DNA from: Entomortierella parvispora | Taxonomy: Eukaryota > Mortierellomycota > Mortierellomycetes > Mortierellales > Mortierellaceae | Direction of reading: 5' to 3' | Assembly: GCA_963573315.1 (NCBI GenBank) | Contig: OY752150.1 | Location: forward strand, 1,550,001-1,614,000 | DNA: 64,000 bases | In this document: positions 11,668 to 21,190 of the stretch, in pieces | How the letters are laid out: the number at the start of each line of letters is the position of its first letter | Position numbering within the stretch: position 1 is the first letter of the stretch | Notes under the pieces: generated by a model | What the model was told of the DNA's origin: nothing | What the model saw: the letters and a program-made list of their open reading frames with translations, nothing else | Database searches by the model: none | Made by a program: the position numbers and the translations under genes

Positions 11668-12871
11668 GAAAGAGCCCTTCCTCTCCTGCAGGGCGATAAT
11701 CCCGCCTAAGTTACCCCTCACTCATTTTAACTGCATTTGATCCAGCAAGCATATAAAAGAACATCACGTATTTGCATTACACGATCTTCAGACCTATATA
11801 TGATAATTGTGTATAGGCCCAAGGAAAGGAAAGGAATGGCGATGAAGCATCCCTACACGCTCCTTCAATCTGTTCTCACTGTCTATATTCCCCCCACAAT
11901 CCAATATGTAGCATTACACTCATCCAGATGACAACTTTTACCATCCGGAGGATGAGAGTACTCGCAACAGCAAAGCTATACGGATCTGATCTCAGGTTTA
12001 TTTTCGTCCTTGGAAAGCACTGTTAAAACGGATGAAGCATGAGTGAGAAGGATACTTTACGTGGACGGTGGTAGTTGATATACGAGTCTGGCGCTATTCC
12101 ATCGTGATGGATCTTGCTTTTGGGCGACCAAGGAACCAGGAACCATTGCGCAGCAGTTCGCAACTCTTATTTATTGTCGAGGGGACACAAATTGAAACGT
12201 ATCTTTTTTTGACATGCTTGCACCTCCAAGCCATCGACTCGGATGGAGAAGACCTGAGACAAGGCCCATGGTCGCAATTCAATGAAAAGTTGAAATTCCG
12301 GATGATCGATTCGCCTGAGAGGGTACGTCTTGTTGGTTATAGTAGGAGTGGAAACAATTGTAGACCAGATGATTTTCTAAACACCCTCCAGCGATTGCTT
12401 GCGTCAGAGATGTTCTGAGCGACATTCAGGCATACCTCGATCTGCTATTTCATAGGCAAGAGTCGGTGCGGGTACCATTCGGTTTACCTGAAAAAGATGC
12501 CTCGCTTTTTCGGTCAATTCAAACGAGCCTGAATCTCCCTGCAGTTCACCCCTGGGCAAATGTTTTATTATCTGATGTTTAGTGAAGTAGGCTGTCAAGC
12601 ACTAATGGTGAGATCGCGAAAGGCCTGAACAAACCTGACGTAAATGGCTGCCTGGCAAAGACAAGGGCCGACCGTGGCAAGATGGACACCAGGAAACGGG
12701 ATTTCCTCTGGAAAGCTGAGGTAAGAAGAATGCATTTCTGAAGTGCATCCTGTTGAGGCAGTTGGACATGGTACGCGAAGTTGGTGGCAATTTTTTTTTT
12801 TTGCCGACTCGAGTACCTAACATTAAGGGTGGCGTCTTCCAAAGATCCACGGTACTGTACATATATAAGAG
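11668..12871. other. intergenic region with coding-like relics
   Basis: Two short stretches look like exons without a parent gene. One at about 12225-12320 (plus) reads AIDSDGEDLRQGPWSQF and continues to a GTACGT donor-like site. The other at about 12640-12720 (plus) reads ADRGKMDTRKRDFLWKAE followed by a GTAAGA donor-like site. Neither can be linked to a start or to a second exon in frame. I take the region to be decayed gene material. Confidence 0.35.
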
Positions 12872-13547
12872 CCACGGTTCTTTCTCGTCTTCTCGGCGCG
12901 GACGCCCTTGCCGTTGATCACAGCAATGAAAACGACATCCTCGGCCCTCACACACTTGAAAGGCTCGATCTGGACCCTGACAAGCTTCCCACCCTTGACC
13001 TTGATCTTCTTGGCAGCAGGGCGACAACAACAATCTCTATGGCAACAGGCTTCTCATCTTCAAATTTGGAATCCGAGCTGTCCGAGGAGTTGTGCAAGCT
13101 GTCCGAGCTGTCTGGGCTGTCTGAGGAGCTATCCGAGCTGTCCAAGAAGCTATCCGAGCTGTCCGAGAAGCTATCCGAGCTGTTCGAGAAGCTATCCGAG
13201 CTGTTCGAGTAGCTAAACTCCTCTTCTTCACTGCTCGAGGACGAAGATTCTAATCAGAATCAGGATTAGAGTCAGAATCATCTGACGAAAAGCTAGACTC
13301 TTCCTCCGATGACGAATCCAAAGAAGCGGACAAGTCCGAAGAGCTGTTGTCTGATGGCTTCTTCATTTTAACATCCTCACCAGATTCACTACTACTACTG
13401 CTGCTGGATCCTGACTCGGCAGTCTTTGACTGGTTAAACAACTCGACCAAGGTCAGTGTGGTTTTGGAGCTGGACTTCAAGGTTCTCTTTGCCTCCTTCT
13501 TGAAGGCCTTTTCAAGCTCTCGACGCAGTCTTGCTAGTTCAGCTGCT
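12872..13547 (-). pseudogene. SRP40/Nopp140 (NOLC1)-like relic
   Basis: Read on the minus strand from an acceptor-like site (CCTCATAG at 13554-13548), the segment begins AAELARLRRELEKAFKKEAK and LVELFNQSK, like the part of SRP40/Nopp140 after its LisH motif. It runs into long Ser/Asp acidic blocks and ends with a shortened version of the SRP40 C-terminal domain (PFKCVRAEDVVF, then GKGVRAEKTRKNRGSY). SRP40/Nopp140 proteins are nucleolar snoRNP chaperones. The frame is broken near 13250 (a stop, with the Ser-rich reading resuming one frame over) and again near 13030, and the C-terminal domain lacks roughly 25 residues between VVF and GKG. No upstream exon with the LisH motif is found before the tRNA. 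Hence a 5'-truncated, frameshifted copy rather than a working gene. Confidence 0.55.
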
Positions 13548-13803
13548 CTATGAGGGAGAAGAGCTCAGCAGGGGCATCCACCGTTGAAATATAAAGTGGT
13601 GAGGGGGAGGGGGGAAGGAGGGGGAGGAAGATGGGGAGCAGGAAGGGAGGAATGCAAAAGTAGTACTTTTGTTTTTTTTTTTTTTTTGGCCTTTTGACGA
13701 TCAATGTCATTTTAGTGGCAAATCGCGATATGCAACCCTTAATCGGCTGACCATGACCAAGTTCATCATATCGTACGTAAAAAATCACTCTCGCCAAAGG
13801 TGC

Positions 13804-13909
13804 GGAGAGGTGGCCGAGTGGTCCAAGGCGCTGCAACCTTTGTTGTCACAACCTAACTATTATGCAGTCTGCTTCAGTGCAGTCGTGGGTTCAAATCCCT
13901 CCCTCTCCC
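13804..13909 (+). tRNA. class II tRNA (Leu- or Ser-like), anticodon arm interrupted
   Basis: The acceptor stem GGAGAGG (13804-13810) pairs fully with CCTCTCC (13902-13908). A-box TGGCCGAGTGG and B-box GGGTTCAAATCC are intact, there is a long variable arm (CTGC loop GCAG), and a T-run follows. The anticodon stem CTGCA pairs with TGCAG but encloses 27 nt instead of 7, so an intron is likely. The T stem has one mismatch. The Leu-like run CAGTC before the variable arm favours leucine. No standard Leu or Ser anticodon falls at the canonical position after CTGCA, and position 33 would be C, so the identity is unresolved and a pseudogene is possible. Confidence 0.6.
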
Positions 13910-13918
13910 AACTCCCCC

Positions 13919-13926
13919 TTTTTTTT
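13919..13926 (+). terminator. Pol III terminator of the tRNA
   Basis: A run of eight T residues begins 10 nt after the tRNA acceptor stem, the usual RNA polymerase III stop signal. Confidence 0.8.
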
Positions 13927-14023
13927 GCAGGCACAGCGTCCTGGAGGCGTAAATGTCGTGTAACAGGTACAAGTCATTTTCGTTATAAAAAGAATCCTTT
14001 TAAATGTTAAAAGAGGTTAAAAT

Positions 14024-14241
14024 CAGTGTCACAGGCGGATTGCGGATGTGCGGAACTATCCGCACTTTGGGTGACACGAAGTCAAGATTTGACTGGATTT
14101 GATGCGGTTTTTAATGGGAGACTTCCGCACCCATGGTTGCCAATAAAGTTCACAGTGTGCGGGTTTTTTGCGCAAAATCCGCATTGCTCACAAGGACTTC
14201 CGCACCACTTCCGCAAAAATCGACTTTCCCGCAAACTATAA
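14024..14241 (+). repeat. hAT left terminal inverted repeat
   Basis: 218 bp, beginning CAGTGTCACAGGCGG. It matches the reverse complement of 18274-18491 except at one base (TTTCCCG here, TTTGCCG there). It contains about ten short TGCGG/CCGCA motifs in both orientations, which may be transposase binding sites. A 71-codon open frame lies within it, appears identically in the other arm, and is not counted as a gene. Confidence 0.95.
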
Positions 14242-14447
14242 ATTATATAATGAGGCGCTGCTTCACCATGTCAATGGTCCAGGGTGGCACTGATGTGCGC
14301 GCGTTGTGATGGGGTCGTTTCCATGCCCTCGCCCCCAACCCGCCCTTTTGTTATCTGCTTGGCTTACTTCTGTCGTATTCTTTTCATCTTTTCTTACCAA
14401 TCCCATCTCCCACACAGAGACATCCTACTCAACCCTCCCATCCCACA

Positions 14448-17400
14448 ATGGCATCCCACCCTACCTCAGACCCCAAGAAAAAACAGCCATATTACCAAGA
14501 ACCTGGCGAGGATTTCTTGGAGGAGGATTATTTTCAGGAGGTAGATGAGGAAGACAACAACATGGAGGAGTATCTTCCTGCTCGAGAGTCTTGTCAGAAT
14601 CCTGATATAGAAGATGACTTTGAGTTGTTTAGTCAAGTGGCACTCTCGACCAACAACCATCCATCTTCTTCCCCCTTGCGATCACCAAGGGGAAACCAAT
14701 TCGGACGCTTTGATCCTATTGCCCGGCTTGATCAGGCTGAGGAGGAACTACAAGGTACACAGCTAAAGTCCCAGAATCAGAAGCCTCAAAAACATCAGCA
14801 ACAAAGACCACTCTCGCAATCCCGCGTACAACCACGGCAGCATCCTCATTCGTCCCGGCAACAGCAATCACCCCTACAGCAGACACCCTCACGACCGCGT
14901 CCACCGCTGCCGCTGCCACCTCAACAGCAGCGACAGCAACAGCAGTTGCAACAACAATGGCAGCAGCAACAGCAACAGCAGCGGATGCAACAATGGCAGC
15001 AGCAACAGCAACAGCTGCAGTGGCAACCACCATGGCAGCAGCAACAGCAATGGCAGCAGCAACAGCAATGGCAGCAACAACCACCATGGCAGCAGCAACC
15101 ACCATGGCAGCAGCTGCAGTCGCCTTGGGAGCCTACCTTCGGTCAGCTTCAAGAACAGGATCAGGCGCAGGCGAACTTTTCTTCTCCCACTCCTCCCCCG
15201 GCTCCACGAAAACCGCGTACTAGTGCTAATGCTTCGAAGTTTCCGCCTTTTGCACAATCATATCGAGACCCAATGCCATCTTTTCTTCGAACGTCCTCTT
15301 CGTTGTCTGCTAAGTCAGTCCAGTCGAAGTTAGAGCGAATGGGCGCAGAAGCTACGGCGGAGTCTATGGCGGAATCACTCAGTCGTTTTCATGGCATCCG
15401 TCTCGGGAAGCTTCCGCCAGTTGCTGCATGCATTGCTGCAGAGAATTATCCGTTGGCGTCAATCCCAATTCGAGACATTGGAAATTACAAAAAAGCTCTC
15501 CACCGCCATTTCTTTTTGAAGATACAAAGTGAAAATGAGCAAATAAGAGCTGTACAACCAGGCGACAAAAAGGATGAACAAAAACTTACAGACGACGAGG
15601 ATGAGGAAGGAGAAGATGAGGAAGAAGCCGGAACAGAAGAAGCCGGAACAGAAGAAGCCGGAACAGAAGAAGCCGGAACGGAGGATAAAACCAAAGTTCC
15701 ACGAAAAGTGGACACGCTCCAGTGCCAGATGCTTATCAACGGTGTCATATGTGGCGAATGTTGCAGCAGCCACAATACAACATCCCGCAACAGCCATATG
15801 GAGATTGATCACGCGAGGGAGTATCAAGCCTTGGTTCTCTTCCGTGACAAGCAAGCCATTCGACATTCAGAAGTGCAAGGTAATCTTTATTTTTCCTCCT
15901 GATTCTTTCGTCTTAACCATCGGTCTTTTCTAATGATATTCTTTGAACAATTCCTCTTCTAGAAAGGAAGCTGGCAGGTCGCACCTGGCCAACTGTGTTC
16001 GACACACTAGAAGAAAGAATGAAGATCTACAAGTTTAAGCCGGTCAAGAAGGCATCATTCAGCACACCTGCATTCAGAGAGCAGATCGCCTACATCTGCG
16101 CCTTCCACCTCTCTATTAATACCTTCAACCAGGAGTTTCTGAAGTCGACCTTTATGTCAGAAATAATGGCAGCCTTCGGTATCGATTTTCAACTCCCTTG
16201 TGTTGAAACAGTTAGCACACAACAATCGCTGCTCTTTACGCGGTCTCAGGACAGTCTGAAGTCCAAGTACTCTGAACATTGCTCCTTGGGATCGCTGACA
16301 TTTGATGGTTGGTCCTCCGCCCTCAGAAAGTTCAATGGCGCGACATTCCACTTTCTCGACGAGGATTTCAGACCAAAATGCAACGCGGTTGCTTTTGTGG
16401 AATACACCGAGCAGAGCACTTCGGACGTAATATCACATCAAGTGGGTGAGTTTCCATTGTTTCTACATTAGTCCCCTATCCTGATGTCAGCTATTAAGAC
16501 CTCTTTATTTCTTTAGGAAAATCTTTGTCGACGTTGGGTATCGCTGGTCGGGTCCTGGCATGTACTACGGATTCAGCATCAAACATGCGTGCAACGACAA
16601 ACAATCTAATTGCAGAAGGCGAGGCTAAGGTTTGGGTGCCTTGTGCGGCTCACCTGATGCAGACCTGCATCGAAAAAAGCATTAAGCAAGCGCCACTGGC
16701 TGATCTGCTGTTTCGTCGTTGCGAAGTTTTGAACTCGCTCTTCAGGACCCCTAACGGAAATAGGCACTTGCAGCTCGCCAGGAAAAGACTTGGAGCAGCT
16801 AACCGTCCAGTGATCGAATATAACAAGACAAGATGGAACTCCAAGTTTAGCATGGGCCAGCGGCTGCTTGAGCTCTCAGAAGCTATACTCGAGCTCGTGC
16901 AGAGGTATTCCAGTGCCATGGCCACTCGTGATGAGAAGAAATTTCTGAAGGACAACAGAAACACGTTTATGACGCAAGATGAGTTTGCCAGTCTGCGATG
17001 TTTGCTCTCGTTTGTCAAACCTTCCGTGGAATTTACTCAAGCAATGTCCGCAGGTAGCGCAGCCATCTCCATCATGTATCCAATGCTTTACGATATCATC
17101 CACAGGCAACTTCAAGACCCTACTGCTGCTGCTCAAGGTGCCGGGAATGACGAGTTGGATATCCAGGCCGAAGAAGAATTTGAGGAGGAAGTGGAAGAAC
17201 GAGTCTTCGAACATGATGAGCTCCCCGAGCAGGGCAATGTGGACGGCGAAGAGGACGACGAGGACGAAGCAGACCCGCTGGCTAACGAGGATGTTGACGT
17301 AGCTGAGCAATTCCGCCAAGTTTTTTTACGAAGACTAGCGCTGTCTTTCTGCACCGACATGGACAAGATCCCTGATGAGATTTTGCTCGCTACATTCCTT

Positions 17401-17883
17401 AATCCCGACAATGTGCACCACAAGATGTTTTCAGTCATGAACGGTGACGGCAAGAGAGAGGAAACCGCTTTGCTACTGAAAGTTCGACACCTCATAACAA
17501 AGGAAGCAGACCGCTTGCACCATGATACGAAAATATCATTCTATGGTCGTGACTTATCAACTACCTTCTTAGATAGAAAGATCGGACGCGATATTTTCGA
17601 CTATATCCTTGTCGCAGAGGAAGCTCCAATCCGGGACAAAACAAAGCCACACGAGTGGTGGAGAACTCAGAAAACACATTTACTCTATTTGGCACCGATT
17701 GCTCGCGTCTATCTCTCTATCCAGGCTTCATCAGCGGCAAGCGAGCGACTATTCAGTCTCTCGGGATCAATCCTAACAAAGAAGAGACATAGGATGGGGG
17801 CAAGACGGTTGGAAATGACGGTTCTCCTTTCACAATGGTATAGGGATCATAACAAGAAGAAAAGAAGAAAAGAAAAGAAATAA
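14448..17883 (+). CDS. hAT transposase with Gln/Trp-rich N-terminus
   Basis: Three exons, 14448-15879, 15963-16445 and 16517-17883, phase 1 at both junctions, 1093 aa. The N-terminal 350 residues are low complexity, with a Gln/Trp/Pro tract encoded by CAG/CAA runs (about 14930-15120), then EEAGT repeats (15-bp unit, four copies near 15620-15680). A Cys/His cluster (CGECCSSH followed by HMEIDH) has the spacing of a BED-like DNA-binding finger. The RNase H-like core shows LTFDGWSS (Asp about 592), ACTTDSASNMRA (Asp about 657) with CAAHLMQ after it, an acidic insertion, and the C-terminal hAT dimerisation region with SSAASERLFSLSG (Glu about 1048) and KKRHRM. All three catalytic acids are therefore present. 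It catalyses cut-and-paste movement of its own element. The start is the first ATG after a pyrimidine-rich leader. Confidence 0.93.
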
Positions 17884-18273
17884 ACTAGCAGTGATGTTGA
17901 CTTCGTATTATAACTCTCACCGACTTTCACTTTGAGGTCAGTGCCAGCAACCCTTTCTTTCAACTCACATTCAGGTCAGAGGCGAAGACACTCTGGATTC
18001 GATAGCCCTACTTCTAGTCACATCAGCTATAATAATATGGAAACGAGCACACCTCGGCCGGATCTACTAAACCCGAGCGCAAGGGCTGGTTGAGCAAACT
18101 GACACCACAACGACAACAACAAGAAGAAGAGAGTCTCACACCAACAAGACCTACGTCCTGAATGAACTTATGATACTTGATTCCCCACAAAGAAAATAAT
18201 GTCATTAGCGAAGTGTTCTTTAGGAGGTGTTTGTCTAGCTTGTCGTGGGCGTTCTATACCAAAGTAGCAAAGA

Positions 18274-18491
18274 TTATAGTTTGCGGCAAAGTCGATTTTT
18301 GCGGAAGTGGTGCGGAAGTCCTTGTGAGCAATGCGGATTTTGCGCAAAAAACCCGCACACTGTGAACTTTATTGGCAACCATGGGTGCGGAAGTCTCCCA
18401 TTAAAAACCGCATCAAATCCAGTCAAATCTTGACTTCGTGTCACCCAAAGTGCGGATAGTTCCGCACATCCGCAATCCGCCTGTGACACTG
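18274..18491 (-). repeat. hAT right terminal inverted repeat
   Basis: Inverted copy of the left repeat, 218 bp with one mismatch, ending immediately before the 8-bp target duplication GTTAAAAT at 18492-18499. Confidence 0.95.
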
Positions 18492-18499
18492 GTTAAAAT

Positions 18500-18769
18500 T
18501 AAAAGTGTTTTCCTCCGCAGGTCCTGAGTGACACTGAATGTCATTGTCCGCTCACTTCTCTATTTAATTTATATCAATTTCCTTCATACTGACACATCTG
18601 GCGACAAGGCGCTGATAGATGAACCTATAACGGTTGATCGAATGGACTGGAAAGCGTCCTGTCAGCTACCGCTTTCTTGACGTCGCACCCTCCGCAAAGA
18701 CCGCATGCTGTAGCGCTATAATGTTGATTATGACAAATGCTGTGACGAAAGATTTGGTGACCTCTCTTT
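18500..18769. other. spacer between hAT and Tfb4
   Basis: About 270 bp with no recognisable gene. It contains the 3' end of the minus-strand Tfb4 transcript. Confidence 0.5.
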
Positions 18770-20290
18770 TTATTGGGCAGGTGTACTCGCCATGATTGCA
18801 CTCGATGTTCCTACGGGTGTGCTTGGTCTTGGAGACCCTGGATTGGATGCCGAAGATTTGATTCCCAACCGCCTACCTTGAGATAGTAGAGGTTGGAAAG
18901 CAAACTTTGTCCTACAAGTCGAGCACACTGGTGAGAAGCTGCAGAAGACTAGAAAAAATTGCAGAAGACAAGTTCAGGTGAGAAAATGGAAAATGTCACG
19001 CCAATAGGCAGGACCACGCCAGGACATTAAGAGGTAAAAAAAACTCACTGGAAAGACAGACGGAACACACGTATCCGATGTCGACAATCTTCTTATGACA
19101 GAAGCATGCTGCTCGGAAATCCACCTGGTCCTGTCCTGGAAGATACAAGTAGTTTCTCGAAAACATGTCTGGTAAGAATGAGAACTATTGGTAGGCAAAA
19201 GCAAAAGGATGTCAAGATTTCTTTCACAAAATACTGTGCAGCAATCTCTAACAAGGATATGACTTACCATGAGCACCTGAAGCAATCCAGCAGGGTCGCT
19301 TGGTCTCATGTAAATCCCTTCGGTGATATGTGCTGCCTGCTGTAAAAATACAGCATCTTCGCCCCAGATCTTACAGACGTCGATGGGGATGTTCTACATT
19401 AGGTAATTCAATAAAAACACATTAGTCCAGTCATTTTTAAAATTGGTGGCGCATGATGGCAAACTTGAAAGCTCAAGTCATTTAACCATACCGCTTTTTG
19501 TGCAGAAAAGATACAGTTCATAATAGGAATGTAATCCGATGATGAGTCCGGCGACACAGTAAGAACCAATATTCTTGGCTTTAGATGTCCCATGCCATCC
19601 GACTTCAGTGCCTGGTTGATATCTATTTAAAAAAGCCAAGAGATTAGTCAGAATCTGCGCAAGAAAAACTTCTCCTTCGCAAGAAGGAAATGGGAACTAT
19701 TGACAAATCCAGCGTCCATCTTACAGCACAATCCTAGTGACAGAGATGCCGCAATCTTTGACGATCCAAGGTCCTTCTCCTCAAGTGTTGGTCTGTGATC
19801 TGCCAACAATCTCCCGATCCCTGAGAGAACAGCATCATTCACGACTTTAAAGTTTTGGTAAACATTGGCGTCTTTTTCTGTTTGTTGCGTGCTCCCGTGT
19901 GTATGGTTGTGTAGAGTCGGATAGAGGAATTTGCTGTAATGAAGCAGGAGACGTATTAGAGCAGAGAAAAATACAGCCTGACATGAAAACAAAAATCGAC
20001 TTGTAACTACCTGACGCCAACATGGCTTGCGATCACTGCCAGCTTGTTGTCGTGGCGTCCTGCAAGATGTGCGTTCATAAAAGTGAGGATATGTTGCAGG
20101 GCGTCGTTCAGCTTTATAGGCGCGGAGGAATGCTCCCATTCGAACGGGTTCGTGTCAATGACAATCACCAACAGATTGGAGTCGTCTAATTAATGCAGAG
20201 AGGAAGTTCATAAGTCTGCAGTCTTTCTCCTGGTTTCTGGCAGTCATTCCGGCATGCCTCCATACCTTCGGTGGTCGAATGGTCCTTCAT
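18770..20290 (-). CDS. TFB4: TFIIH core subunit Tfb4 / p34 (GTF2H3)
   Basis: Seven exons: 20290-20266, 20185-20011, 19933-19725, 19622-19492, 19393-19268, 19184-19049 and 18948-18770. Every phase closes, giving 326 aa (animal p34 about 308, yeast about 338). Tfb4 is a vWA-domain subunit of the TFIIH core that binds p44/Ssl1 and acts in transcription initiation and nucleotide excision repair. The vWA start [15 protein letters not shown], the helix [36 protein letters not shown], and [21 protein letters not shown] follow in order. So do [18 protein letters not shown] and the C-terminal C4 zinc finger, with CFCHKK, CSVCL and CSTC pairs split between exons 6 and 7. The first exon encodes only MKDHSTTE plus one base. 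The tail after the finger is a short Ser/Pro extension. This is the most intron-rich gene in the window. Confidence 0.95.
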
Positions 20291-21190
20291 GTCAACAGCA
20301 AACGGGAGACAAATTTTTTTTGGTCGTCCTTCTTAAATATGAATTTTAAATTTTATTCCTATTTTATTTTTCGACTTAAATTTATCTGAGAAAACACGAA
20401 ATGCTTCATTTCATGATTAAACTGACGTCTTCCTCCAATTTGCATCCTTCGCCACCGACTCTCGTTTCTCTGCTTCGCCCTCCTTTCTTGTAGAGACCTC
20501 GATATCCATGCTGTCACTGCTACCGTGTTTATTGATGTCCTTTCGCCTTTCCTTTCGAGTCAATTATTCTATAGTACAATGCCACGCGACCAGACCAGCT
20601 ATGACACCCCTTCGGGTCCAAGATCGTCTGTAACCCAAATACCGAGGAGAAAGAACAGTAAAGATGTGGCGATTGTATTGAAGCGTGGGCCAAAGCAGGA
20701 ACGTGTAAAGGGTCCAGCCAAAGGACAAAAACCCAGACTAAATCCGTAGGTCAGATTCAAATGTCACAGAGGTCGTTGTATCTTCGCCAAGAGACGCGTT
20801 ATGTCACCTTAAATAGAGGCCCTTCCTTGTATCATGTCTAATGCCGTCAAGAGGGTAGCAGAGGATTCACGGCCGATTTTCCAGCACTATTGTGCCGCTT
20901 TGGGTTGTTATGAGGGGGATACTGCAGGTTGACAGACGTAATTCTATACCCCTGGGGGAAGGAAGAGCAAGCTTGATTGATGTAGCATGTCTCGTACATG
21001 TGATGCTGTTCAAGGACAGGAAAGGGGTGGAAGATGTAGAGAGGTCGAAGATGGAAATGGCTTTGATCTGGAACGGACTACGGCATTTACTCTAACCTCC
21101 TTTTCTTCTATGATGTATAATTGCTCGTGTCCGCGTACGGACAGGGAACAGGTATTTATACAATGCTTGGACATAGCGGATGCTTCGAGA
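20291..21190. other. intergenic, divergent promoter of Tfb4 and 3' region of bZIP gene
   Basis: Apart from the weak small frame at 20580-20749 I see nothing definite. The Tfb4 promoter must lie just above 20290, in an A/T-rich stretch (20320-20400). Confidence 0.5.
20580..20749 (+). CDS. possible small basic protein (hypothetical)
   Basis: An ATG at 20580 opens 56 codons beginning MPRDQTSYDT and ending KGQKPRLNP, Lys/Arg/Pro-rich. It lies about 290 bp upstream of and divergent from Tfb4. A GTAGGT donor-like site overlaps the stop codon, so it could be a first exon. No family is recognised. The composition is plausible for a real small protein, but there is no independent support. Confidence 0.25.

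Larger units (their letters stand above)
14024..18491 (+). mobile_element. complete hAT-superfamily DNA transposon
   Basis: The element is 4468 bp, bounded by 218-bp inverted repeats that start CAGTGTCACAGG. It is flanked on both sides by the same 8 bp, GTTAAAAT (14016-14023 and 18492-18499), the target duplication length expected for hAT. One three-exon transposase gene fills the interior. The two repeats differ at a single base near their inner ends and the gene is intact, so the insertion is probably recent and may still be mobile. It landed about 90 bp downstream of the tRNA terminator and about 280 bp from the 3' end of the Tfb4 gene, disrupting no recognisable coding sequence. Confidence 0.93.

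Noticed and set aside
14026..14241. 71-codon frame, repeated identically at 18274-18489
   Set aside because: It lies wholly inside the two transposon terminal repeats, so its conservation reflects the repeat, not a protein.
14716..15105. Ala/Val-rich minus-strand frame opposite the transposase
   Set aside because: Antisense of the CAG/CAA repeat.
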